DNA of 64,000 nucleotides from Brevibacillus reuszeri (GTDB lineage Bacteria; Bacillota; Bacilli; Brevibacillales; Brevibacillaceae), in the NCBI RefSeq assembly GCF_001187725.1, contig NZ_LGIQ01000007.1, forward strand, positions 432,324-496,323. Direction: 5' to 3'. A model generated the notes under the pieces. It was not told the origin of the DNA. It did not search any database and worked only from the letters and a program-made list of their open reading frames with translations. Positions 34,724-42,431 of the stretch are shown here, in pieces. The translations under genes and the position numbers were made by a program. The first letter of the stretch is position 1; every line of letters starts with the position of its first letter.

Positions 34724-35923
34724 ATGCTTACGGGTGTTACGGTCGTCGATTTTTCGCGCCATCTTCCTGGACCGATTTGTACGATGAGGCTCGCTGATTT
34801 AGGAGCGGAGGTCATCGAGGTCGATACTTTTCTTGACTATGACCATGGCAGATCTGTCGATACCACGAACGGGGATCCCACTGGGCAAGGTGGATTTTTC
34901 TTGCGTTCGCATCGTAAGCACAAAAGCATCTCTTTAAATTTACGCACCGACGAAGGAAAAGCTCTCGCATTTGCCTTGGCTAGACAGGCTGACGTTGTTG
35001 TAGAAAGCTTTCGCCCAGGTGTTTTGCGGCATCTTGGTCTTGATTATGACAGCTTGTGGGCTGTTCATCCTGCCGTCATCTATTGCTCGGTTACTGGCTA
35101 CGGACAGAGTGGCGAGCTCTTTCAGCTTGGGCAGCATGATCTGAATGTACAAGCTGTCAGTGGATTTCTATCCACAATCAGGGATGCAGCAGGAATACCT
35201 GTTATTACGGAAGCCCCGATTACTGATTACGCTCTTGGACTGTATGCCAGTGAACAAATCTGTGCTGCACTCGTACAACGCTTGCGAACTGGACGCGGTG
35301 CTTACCTTGACGTCGCATCTGCTGATCTGTTTTCCTCCTGGATGGGACTTCATGCGATCTTTTCTACGTATAGCGATAAGATGTGGAAGCGATCGAGTCG
35401 GCAGGGGAGGCTTGCTTATCAAGTATTTGAAACTTCCGATGGACACTATGTAGCACTTGCTGCACTAGAGGAGAAGTTTTGGCTCAATTTCTGCCGGGCA
35501 GTGGGTCGCGGAGACTGGGAGCAGTATCACCTGGGTACGATCAGCCAACTACCTGAAATGAATGAGGAAATGAAAGCCTTGTTCTTATCGCGGACCCAAG
35601 CGGAATGGAGTGAGCTGGGAAGTGAGGTTGACTGCTGTTTGACAGCGGTTGAAGAGCTGGAGAGGTGGGGAGACAGCCCTTATGTGACCAGTCGGGAGAT
35701 TGCTTATACATTGCCTTTCGTGGAGCAAACGGAAGGAGCTTTGGAGAGGAAAAAGCCAGCTCTGGTGGATGGGGAGCGCAAAGCCCCTCCCTGGCTTGCG
35801 GATCATACACATGACCTGTTAAAACGAAAGCTGAATCTAACGGACACAAAGCTTCGTCGTTTGGTGAAGCTGGGAGTCATTCCTCCTGCGACTTCGAAAA
35901 CGGGAAGATTATCCGTTGAGTAG
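34724..35923 (+). CDS. CaiB/BaiF-type (family III) CoA transferase
   Basis: A 399-residue enzyme moving CoA between acids. The N-terminus LTGVTVVDFSRHLPGPICTM with LADLGAEVIEV is diagnostic, and the catalytic Asp lies in QLGQHDLNVQAVSG. The C-terminal LGLDYDSLWAVHPAVIYCSV belongs to the interlocked dimer fold. It stands alone, with no acyl-CoA dehydrogenase or ligase beside it, so the acid is unknown. ATG 34724 follows GAAAGGGG. Confidence 0.85.
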   Translation: MLTGVTVVDFSRHLPGPICTMRLADLGAEVIEVDTFLDYDHGRSVDTTNGDPTGQGGFFLRSHRKHKSISLNLRTDEGKALAFALARQADVVVESFRPGVLRHLGLDYDSLWAVHPAVIYCSVTGYGQSGELFQLGQHDLNVQAVSGFLSTIRDAAGIPVITEAPITDYALGLYASEQICAALVQRLRTGRGAYLDVASADLFSSWMGLHAIFSTYSDKMWKRSSRQGRLAYQVFETSDGHYVALAALEEKFWLNFCRAVGRGDWEQYHLGTISQLPEMNEEMKALFLSRTQAEWSELGSEVDCCLTAVEELERWGDSPYVTSREIAYTLPFVEQTEGALERKKPALVDGERKAPPWLADHTHDLLKRKLNLTDTKLRRLVKLGVIPPATSKTGRLSVE

Positions 35924-35952
35924 GAATGAAATTTGTGATAAAGTATGTATAT

Positions 35953-36146
35953 CAAGATCCTGCGATGTACGACAGGCCGTAAATGTTTCTAACCTTATAC
36001 GTGTTTTTCGGGAGACGGAAATTCGCTGCAGATGTCAGGCCCACCTCCATATGGATGCATGGGAAGGCTGAGGCACGAGTGGGTCACCCACCTGTGTGAG
36101 CGCAGGTTATAGAAACATGAGGTCAACGGCAGAGCGGGGACTTGGC
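35953..36146 (+). ncRNA. ssrS: 6S RNA-like transcript
   Basis: The ends pair as in 6S RNA: CAAGATCC with GGACTTG (one bulged A), GCCGT with ACGGC and TGTTTCT with AGAAACA. The flanking unpaired arms would form the large central bubble that mimics an open promoter, and the middle folds on itself. The length (~194 nt), the 5' pattern TCCTGCGATGT... and the 3' GGGGACTTG recall Bacillus bsrA, which binds the sigma-A holoenzyme. A terminator lies about 38 bases on. Exact ends are not known. Confidence 0.65.
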
Positions 36147-36183
36147 TGTATTCAATAAGAATTATGCTTTTTTAGCATGAGAC

Positions 36184-36216
36184 AAAACCACCTGGAGCAA
36201 TTCCAGGTGGTTTTTT
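36184..36216. terminator. Terminator after the 6S-like RNA
   Basis: AAAACCACCTGGA (36184-36196) pairs with TCCAGGTGGTTTT (36202-36214), a perfect thirteen-pair stem. Confidence 0.85.
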
Positions 36217-36268
36217 GGTTGGAAAAATGTAGTGGAGAGACGCTTATGGACACTGGAGAGCAAGCTGG

Positions 36269-36757
36269 CTAGTTCTGATTGCCGGAACCGTAACCGTAAC
36301 CTTGGCTTGGGTTTTGTCTCGTATCTTGTCCACCGTGCCCGTCTTGCTGATCGCCCTGGTTGACGATCGTCAGGGACTGCTCCAAAGACTGAGAATCTTT
36401 GGCGTCTTGAATGATTTGGTACATTTGAAGGAAATTCGCTTTCTGTCCTTCTGGTATACCTTTGATGCGGACTGTCATTTCCTGAGGGCCGCTCTGTTGT
36501 CCCCCTTGCCCGCTTTGTCCCTCTTGACTGCCTTGATTGCTGCCCTCATTGGAGCTAGGCTGTTCATCCAGGAAGCTGAGGAACATGGAGTCGCTGTCCC
36601 CAGAATCTTGCCCGCCGCCGTGATCCTGGCCGTAACTTTGACTTTGCCCACCGCTGCTTCCTTGGTGCCCTTGCCCGCTTTGTCCACCACCCTGCTGTTG
36701 GTCGAACAACACGCTAAATTCATTTAGATCGGTCTGGATGATGCCGATGACGTTCAT
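36269..36757 (-). CDS. Gln/Gly/Ser-rich low-complexity protein
   Basis: A 162-residue protein. A short ordered N-terminus (MNVIGIIQTDLNEFSVLFDQ) is followed by a Gln/Gly/Ser/His-rich stretch, then a compact, probably folded part (EMTVRIKGIPEGQKANFLQM and IIQDAKDSQSLEQSLTIVNQ), and a second Gln/Gly-rich tail. No family recognised. Proteins of this composition are often disordered spore-surface or phase-separating proteins, but nothing here proves that. Start ATG follows GGGGGATCAGG. Confidence 0.5.
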   Translation of the reverse strand: MNVIGIIQTDLNEFSVLFDQQQGGGQSGQGHQGSSGGQSQSYGQDHGGGQDSGDSDSMFLSFLDEQPSSNEGSNQGSQEGQSGQGGQQSGPQEMTVRIKGIPEGQKANFLQMYQIIQDAKDSQSLEQSLTIVNQGDQQDGHGGQDTRQNPSQGYGYGSGNQN

Positions 36758-36791
36758 CCTGATCCCCCTTCCGAAAATAGAAAATTGATCA

Positions 36792-37136
36792 TTAGCCTGG
36801 ATGCTTGGAGTGATGTACTCCGCGATGCTGCAGGTAACTGTGGTAAAAGTATTCGACCACTGTGATGACGAACGCCGTCAACAACACGCCAGATAATGCA
36901 TAGGACTGTGCAAAGGCATAGCAGCTTGCCCAAAAAAATGCAAACACGAACAAGAAATCAGCTGTGCTAGCAAATGTATTGTTCGTACGCGGCAGGATGA
37001 AGGCATCAATCAATGCGTAAGCGAGCAAGCTGCCAATGATGCTGGCAGTCAAGGCAAACGCAAGAGACGTTCCAGACCACAAAAGCCCAGGAACCGCGAT
37101 GATTCCATTCAATAAGAGCTTCAGTAAGATGTTCAA
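36792..37136 (-). CDS. DUF2512 family membrane protein
   Basis: A 114-residue protein with four helices; LNILLKLLLNGIIAVPGLLW and SGTSLAFALTASIIGSLLAY fit DUF2512, a family of Bacillus membrane proteins sometimes linked to sporulation. The ATG at 37157 lacks a site, whereas AAAGGGGGTG lies eight bases before a TTG at 37136, which I prefer. The His-rich C-terminal tail (HRGVHHSKHPG) is distinctive. Confidence 0.7.
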   Translation of the reverse strand: MNILLKLLLNGIIAVPGLLWSGTSLAFALTASIIGSLLAYALIDAFILPRTNNTFASTADFLFVFAFFWASCYAFAQSYALSGVLLTAFVITVVEYFYHSYLQHRGVHHSKHPG

Positions 37137-37172
37137 GGAACGGACACCCCCTTTCATGCTCTTAGTATGAAC

Positions 37173-38912
37173 TTAGGTAGTTTCGCTATGCGTGGACGGT
37201 CTATTCAATTTCAATTGACGAATCACATTTTCCTCAGGGGTTACATATAGCGTACGCTGCTGCTCGTAAATCACATAGCCAGGTTTGGCACCGCTTGGTT
37301 TTTTTACGTGCTTGATCAGTGTATAGTCTACAGGTATCTGGCTGCCTTGCTTGGCGCGGCTGAAATAAGCAGCAAGAGTAGCTGCCTCGAGCAATGTCCC
37401 ATCAGAAAATTCTCTTGCCCGAATAACGACGTGTGATCCCGGAATATCCTTGGTATGAAGCCACGTATCATAAGCAGCAGCAAGCTTGTTGGTGAGATAC
37501 TCGTTTTGCTTATTGTTTTTTCCGACGAGAATCTCAGTGCCATCTGTTGAATAGTAGATCTCCAGCTCTGGCTTGGTCTCTTTTTTCTTGCGAGGTCCAC
37601 GCTTTTTACGGTCACGTACATAGCCTTGTTCCACGAGCTCTTCGCGAATTTCTTCTGCTTCCTTTAGAGTAGCGTGAGCGAGCTGCACCAATAAACCATC
37701 CAAATACATGATCTCCATTTTTGCCTGCTCGATCTGCTCTCCGACGACTTGCAGACTGTTTTTGGCTTTGTTGTACCGCTTGTAGTACGACTGCAGGTTT
37801 TCTGATGGTGTTTTTAGCGGATCAAGCGGAATGGTTACGGAACCGCCAGCTTCGTCATACCAATTGACGGTCACCAGCTCCCTGTCGCCGCGCTTCATCT
37901 GGTGCATATTCGCTGTCATCAGTTCTCCATACAGACGGAATAAATCAGCTTCCTGGGCGTATTGAAGCGTCAGCTCCAGCTTTTCAATTTTTTTCTCATT
38001 TTTATTGCGTTCACCGGTGACAAAGCGGATTAAATCATGTGCGCGTTGTTTGACTGTATCACGCAAAGCTTTTCCTTCGTAATACGCTTGAAGAAGTGCT
38101 TGTGTGGTTGGAAAAGGCGTGCTGGACTCTGCTTGCAGATGAGTCAGCTCCACGACATGAAAGTAAGCCTTGTCCTTTGTCTCCACCATGTTAGGCACGT
38201 ATGCATGCTGGCTGAAATCATCCATGACGCTTGAAAAGGCTGACCACAGTGTCTCGCGATTGGCCAGCCCAGCTCGGAAGACGATCTCTTTAGCCAGAAG
38301 AGGGCTGATCCCGGTATAGGCATCAACGATTTGCTTGTCCAGTCGACCACTGTTCCAGTCGATGGTAGAAATGAACTGCTGCTGCGTAGCCGCAAGTGGA
38401 TCATGCTTGTCTTGACTAGGAGGAGAGATGTACGAACGTCCAGGTGTAACTTGCCGATACTGGCTAATAGCCAGAGTTACGTGCATGGCACTATCCAGAA
38501 TCATTCCTGTCCCAGGGTCGATTAAAATGATGTTGCTGTGCTTGCCCATAATCTCCATGATGATCCGTCTGACTGCCGTGTCACCTAATTCATCACGTGT
38601 GCGCACATCGATATGGATGATTCTTTCCATGCCCACCTGCGAAATCGATTCAATCATTCCACCTTCACAATGCTTGCGAAGCAGCATGCAAAACATCGGA
38701 GCTTCCAAAGGGTTGGAGAATTCCTCTGTTGTGATGTGGAGACGCGGGTAGGTAGGATTGGCGGAGAGCAGTAATTTCACTGTTTCTCCTTGTGTTCTTA
38801 CTTGCATGACAATATCACTGTGGTGGGGTTGATGGATTTTGGAAATACGTCCGCCCACCAGCTTATGTAACTCCCGAGCCACAGCACGGGTTACTACGCC
38901 ATCAAAAGCCAC
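37173..38912 (-). CDS. rqcH: RqcH (Rqc2/NFACT family) ribosome quality control protein
   Basis: A 579-residue protein. The NFACT-N domain begins MAFDGVVTRAVARELHKLVG with the conserved DxR-containing YPRLHITTEE and IIMEIMGKHSNIILID. A coiled-coil stretch spans about 280-460, and the NFACT-R domain reads YDTWLHTKDIPGSHVVIRAR. RqcH binds split 50S subunits with stalled chains and adds C-terminal alanine tails that mark them for degradation; the same proteins have been called FbpA/YloA. It corresponds to yloA and diverges from yicC/yloC as in B. subtilis. Starts at GTG 38912 after GAGGTGA. Confidence 0.92.
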   Translation of the reverse strand: MAFDGVVTRAVARELHKLVGGRISKIHQPHHSDIVMQVRTQGETVKLLLSANPTYPRLHITTEEFSNPLEAPMFCMLLRKHCEGGMIESISQVGMERIIHIDVRTRDELGDTAVRRIIMEIMGKHSNIILIDPGTGMILDSAMHVTLAISQYRQVTPGRSYISPPSQDKHDPLAATQQQFISTIDWNSGRLDKQIVDAYTGISPLLAKEIVFRAGLANRETLWSAFSSVMDDFSQHAYVPNMVETKDKAYFHVVELTHLQAESSTPFPTTQALLQAYYEGKALRDTVKQRAHDLIRFVTGERNKNEKKIEKLELTLQYAQEADLFRLYGELMTANMHQMKRGDRELVTVNWYDEAGGSVTIPLDPLKTPSENLQSYYKRYNKAKNSLQVVGEQIEQAKMEIMYLDGLLVQLAHATLKEAEEIREELVEQGYVRDRKKRGPRKKKETKPELEIYYSTDGTEILVGKNNKQNEYLTNKLAAAYDTWLHTKDIPGSHVVIRAREFSDGTLLEAATLAAYFSRAKQGSQIPVDYTLIKHVKKPSGAKPGYVIYEQQRTLYVTPEENVIRQLKLNRPSTHSETT

Positions 38913-39036
38913 AAATAGTCACCTCAATCTAAAGAAGAATACTTCAAAAACCGAACGGAAAATCGGAATCGTTGCCAGTCACAGTGTAGCACAAAGCATA
39001 AGCAGGAGGAATCTTGTTGTCCGCATGCTGCTTCGG

Positions 39037-39066
39037 TTGACACTGCCAAGACTTGTCTCCTATAAT
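39037..39066 (+). promoter_or_regulatory. Consensus sigma-A promoter of the yicC-remA-gmk operon
   Basis: TTGACA (39037-39042) and TATAAT (39061-39066) with an 18 bp spacer, about 35 bases before the yicC start. Confidence 0.85.
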
Positions 39067-39102
39067 TAATTAACGATTTTACGCCTGTGGAAGTGAAAAC
39101 TT

Positions 39103-39987
39103 GTGATACGAAGCATGACAGGTTATGGAAGAATGGATGAAGTCAAAGGCTCTACCCGATTGACTGTCGAGATCAGGGCGGTTAATCATCGGTTTTCTGA
39201 GATCTTAGTTCGCCTCCCAAAAGCTTGGAGTATGCTGGAGGACCCCGTACGCAAGCTGGTCTCTCAGTTTGTCAGGCGTGGTCGTCTCGAAGTAACCATT
39301 TCAATGGAAACGATCCAAGTGACTTCAGCTGCCTCCATAAACTGGGCTGTGGCTGAACAGTTTGTTTCGCTGACCCGTGAAATCGACCAGCGTTTTTCGC
39401 TGGAGACAGTCCTGACAGCAAGGGACGTGTTGCTCTTCCCAGGAGTGCTACATACCAAGGAAATAGAAGAAGCAAATGGCGATGAAATAGTCGAGTGGCT
39501 GCTTTCCCAAGTTGAAGAGGCAGCACAAGATCTGCTCACCATGAAAATGGCAGAGGGAAAACAGCTATACGCCGACCTCATGCGAAGACTTTCTCAAGTA
39601 AGCGCGTGGATAGGGGAGATACAACAGCTTGCCCCATTGAGCGTGGAGGAGTACCACAGCCGTCTTCATCAACGGCTGAGTGACTGGGCCAGCCAGGCTC
39701 CATTCGAATTGGACATGGGACGTGTGGCACAAGAGGTGGCATTTTTCGCTGACAAAAGTGACATCAGCGAGGAAATCACCCGATTGAAAAGCCACTGCCA
39801 CCAATTTGTGGAGCAGCTTGAAAAAGAGGAAGCAGTCGGGCGGAAGCTGGACTTTTTGCTGCAGGAAATGAATCGGGAAGCAAATACAATCGCATCCAAG
39901 GCGAATCATTTGCGCATCCAGCATCTGGCGGTTGAGATCAAGAGTGAGCTGGAGAAGATGAAAGAGCAAGTACAGAACGTTGAGTAG
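39103..39987 (+). CDS. yicC: YicC/YloC-family endoribonuclease
   Basis: A 294-residue protein: N-terminal IRSMTGYGRMDEV and RLTVEIRAVNHRFSEILVRL are diagnostic, with the C-terminal DUF1732 helix pair ending in REANTIASKANHLRIQHLAV and KSELEKMKEQVQNVE. The family is a Mg/Mn-dependent RNase that cleaves at A/U-rich or tRNA-derived sites. Starts at GTG 39103 behind GGAAGTG. First gene of the housekeeping operon with remA, gmk and rpoZ; the B. subtilis yloB gene is not present between rqcH and this gene. Confidence 0.9.
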   Translation: MIRSMTGYGRMDEVKGSTRLTVEIRAVNHRFSEILVRLPKAWSMLEDPVRKLVSQFVRRGRLEVTISMETIQVTSAASINWAVAEQFVSLTREIDQRFSLETVLTARDVLLFPGVLHTKEIEEANGDEIVEWLLSQVEEAAQDLLTMKMAEGKQLYADLMRRLSQVSAWIGEIQQLAPLSVEEYHSRLHQRLSDWASQAPFELDMGRVAQEVAFFADKSDISEEITRLKSHCHQFVEQLEKEEAVGRKLDFLLQEMNREANTIASKANHLRIQHLAVEIKSELEKMKEQVQNVE

Positions 39988-39996
39988 GATGAAAGG

Positions 39997-40272
39997 ATGG
40001 GCTGGGCCGTCATGGCAATCAAGCTAATCAATATCGGATTTGGCAATATTGTAAATGCCAATCGCATTATTTCTATTGTAAGTCCGGAGTCAGCTCCTAT
40101 CAAACGGATTATTCAGGAAGCGCGTGACCGTAACATGCTCGTTGACGCAACCTACGGGAGACGGACACGGGCCGTGATTATTACAGATAGCGATCACGTC
40201 ATTTTGTCAGCTGTACAACCGGAAACGGTCGCACAGCGTCTCACAACGAAGGATGACGAATCGGACGAATAA
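39997..40272 (+). CDS. remA: RemA-family extracellular matrix regulator (DUF370)
   Basis: A protein of 86-91 residues. [20 protein letters not shown] and [20 protein letters not shown] match RemA, a DNA-binding ring-former that activates matrix and osmoprotection genes in B. subtilis. The homologous Met is at 40012 (MAIKLINIG), but the better RBS (AGGATGAAAGG) fits ATG 39997; the extra five residues are a start uncertainty. The acidic end TTKDDESDE is species-specific. Confidence 0.88.
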   Translation: MGWAVMAIKLINIGFGNIVNANRIISIVSPESAPIKRIIQEARDRNMLVDATYGRRTRAVIITDSDHVILSAVQPETVAQRLTTKDDESDE

Positions 40273-40288
40273 AGTAGGAGTGTAAATA

Positions 40289-40909
40289 ATGAGCATGGTT
40301 GATCGTGGTCTCCTTTTAATTCTTTCCGGACCGGCAGGGGTGGGGAAGGGAACAGTATGCAAGGCGCTACGGGAAAAGCTCCCTGATCTTGTCTACTCGG
40401 TTTCTGCAACCACGCGTTCCCCGCGTCCAGGAGAAGTAGAGGGAGTCAACTACTTTTTTAAATCAAAAGAAGAGTTCCAACAAATGATTCAGCAGGATGC
40501 TCTTTTAGAGTGGGCTGAATATGTTGGGAATTTTTACGGTACCCCGCGCCAGTTTGTGGATGAAATGCTGGATGAGGGCAAAGATGTTATACTAGAGATC
40601 GAAGTTCAGGGAGCTTTGCAGGTAAAGGAAAGCTTTCCACAAGGAACGTTCTTGTTTCTTGCTCCTCCTGATCTTAACGAGCTGGAAAACAGAATTATTG
40701 GCCGTGGTACGGAAACGGAAGAGATTATCGCCAAGCGCATGGAAGTGGCGCGTGCCGAGATCGAGCTGATGGATCATTACGACTATGTCGTCGTGAATGA
40801 TGTAATCGAAGCAGCATGTGACCGTATTCAGGCGATTATCACTGCGGAGCATTTGAAAAAAGAACGTCAGGTTCACAAGTATCGGAAATGGCTGAAGGAG
40901 GTTGAATAA
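40289..40909 (+). CDS. gmk: Guanylate kinase
   Basis: A 206-residue kinase making GDP from GMP. The P-loop is [14 protein letters not shown] (the usual GPSGxGK has Ala for Ser here), and [19 protein letters not shown] and [14 protein letters not shown] are the GMP-binding segments. It lies between remA and rpoZ, as in B. subtilis. GGAGTGTAAATA precedes the ATG. Confidence 0.95.
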   Translation: MSMVDRGLLLILSGPAGVGKGTVCKALREKLPDLVYSVSATTRSPRPGEVEGVNYFFKSKEEFQQMIQQDALLEWAEYVGNFYGTPRQFVDEMLDEGKDVILEIEVQGALQVKESFPQGTFLFLAPPDLNELENRIIGRGTETEEIIAKRMEVARAEIELMDHYDYVVVNDVIEAACDRIQAIITAEHLKKERQVHKYRKWLKEVE

Positions 40910-40912
40910 ATT

Positions 40913-41119
40913 ATGTTGTACCCATCTATTGATGAGTTGACAGAAAAAGCGGAAAGCAAATACATCCTGGTGACAATCGCATCCAAGAGAGCAAGACAAT
41001 TGCGTGAGAATAGCGAAATCCAGGTAGTGAGACCAAAATCCAAAAAGTTTGTAGGGCTTGCTCTTGAAGAGTTTATCTCCGATGAACTCGTGCATGAATT
41101 CCTAGACGGACGCAAATAA
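40913..41119 (+). CDS. rpoZ: RNA polymerase omega subunit
   Basis: A 68-residue protein: [20 protein letters not shown] and [18 protein letters not shown] give the omega signature (AxRARQL). It assists assembly of beta'. It follows gmk after three bases, with GGAGG inside the gmk end. Confidence 0.93.
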   Translation: MLYPSIDELTEKAESKYILVTIASKRARQLRENSEIQVVRPKSKKFVGLALEEFISDELVHEFLDGRK

Positions 41120-41131
41120 GGATTTCCACCC

Positions 41132-41163
41132 AAAAAACAACCTCCTGGCAGGTTGTTTTTTTC
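41132..41163 (+). terminator. Terminator after rpoZ
   Basis: AAAAAACAACCT (41132-41143) pairs with AGGTTGTTTTTT (41150-41161) followed by further T. Confidence 0.85.
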
Positions 41164-41189
41164 GGATATGGAGAGAGGAGATTTTTAGG

Positions 41190-42431
41190 ATGCACTCGCT
41201 TGCTGGAAAACGAATTGTACTGGGTGTTTCTGGGGGGATTGCTGCGTACAAGGCAGCGGCGCTTACTAGCAAGCTGACCCAGGCTGGTGCTCTAGTGCAC
41301 GTTATTTTGACCGAAAGTGCAATGCAATTTGTACAGCCGCTGACGTTCCAGGCTCTATCCCACTTGCCTGTGTATACGGATACCTTTACGGAGCCGGATC
41401 CTCATGTGATCAGTCATATTGAGCTGGCGGACAAGGCAGACCTGATCGTGGTTGCCCCGGCCACAGCTAATATTATTGGGAAAATGGCAAACGGAATTGC
41501 TGATGATATGCTGACAACAACGATCCTCGCGACAAAAGTGCCGGTAATGGTTGCGCCCGCTATGAACGTAAATATGTACGGGCATCCTGCTGTAGCTGCA
41601 AACATGGACAGGCTTACGGAATATGGCTATCAATTCGTCGAGCCAGGTGTAGGCCTTTTGGCATGTGGATGGATTGGCAAAGGTCGCCTGGCTGAACCAG
41701 AAGAGATTGTAGAAGCGGTTGCCGCGTTCTTTGAGAAAAAGTCAGCATCGCTAAAAGAGCAGGATTTGGCGGGCAAGCATGTGCTGGTCACAGCTGGTCC
41801 GACTCGCGAGAAAATCGATCCAATCCGCTATATTACAAACCATGCTTCAGGCAAGATGGGGTATGCGATTGCAGAAGCGGCACGTGATCGAGGGGCTATG
41901 GTGACATTAGTCAGTGGACCTACCACTTTGGAACAACCTGCCGGAGTCAAATTTGTTCCCGTAGAATCCGTACAGGAAATGTTTGATGCAGTCATGGAAA
42001 ACCTGCCAGAGTCCGATATTGTGATTAAATCTGCGGCTGTTTCGGATTATCGTCCAAAGACAGTGCAGGAGCATAAAATGAAAAAGGGCGATGGACCGCT
42101 CGTTTTAGAGCTGGACAAAGCGCCTGATATTTTAAAAACAGTCGGGGAGCGCAAGACCAAACAATTTGTCGTCGGATTTGCTGCCGAGACTCAGGACGTG
42201 ATCAAGCACGCACAGGCTAAAATCGAGCGAAAGAACCTGGATATGATCGTAGCCAACAACGTGCTGACAGAGGGTGCTGGAATGGGCAGTGATACGAACG
42301 TCGTTACCCTTTTGACCCGATTCGGGGAGCAATTGGCACTGGACAAACTGAGCAAGCGAGCTGTGGCCGAGAAAATTTTGGATGCCGTCTTGTTGAAGCT
42401 GTCACAACGTGCGCTCTCGGAGCTGTCATGA
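41190..42431 (+). CDS. coaBC: Bifunctional CoaBC (phosphopantothenoylcysteine ligase/decarboxylase)
   Basis: A 413-residue enzyme for two steps of coenzyme A synthesis. The N-terminal flavodoxin-like decarboxylase has LGVSGGIAAYKAAAL, the PxMNxxM motif (APAMNVNMYG) and the active-site ACG loop (GLLACGWIGKGRLAEPEEI). The C-terminal ligase has VTAGPTREKIDPIRYITNHA and SGKMGYAIAEAA with KSAAVSDYRPK. GAGAGGAG precedes ATG. Stop overlaps priA by four bases. Confidence 0.95.
   Translation: MHSLAGKRIVLGVSGGIAAYKAAALTSKLTQAGALVHVILTESAMQFVQPLTFQALSHLPVYTDTFTEPDPHVISHIELADKADLIVVAPATANIIGKMANGIADDMLTTTILATKVPVMVAPAMNVNMYGHPAVAANMDRLTEYGYQFVEPGVGLLACGWIGKGRLAEPEEIVEAVAAFFEKKSASLKEQDLAGKHVLVTAGPTREKIDPIRYITNHASGKMGYAIAEAARDRGAMVTLVSGPTTLEQPAGVKFVPVESVQEMFDAVMENLPESDIVIKSAAVSDYRPKTVQEHKMKKGDGPLVLELDKAPDILKTVGERKTKQFVVGFAAETQDVIKHAQAKIERKNLDMIVANNVLTEGAGMGSDTNVVTLLTRFGEQLALDKLSKRAVAEKILDAVLLKLSQRALSELS

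Noticed and set aside
39565..39969. Antisense frames within yicC
   Set aside because: Shadows of the YicC coding region.
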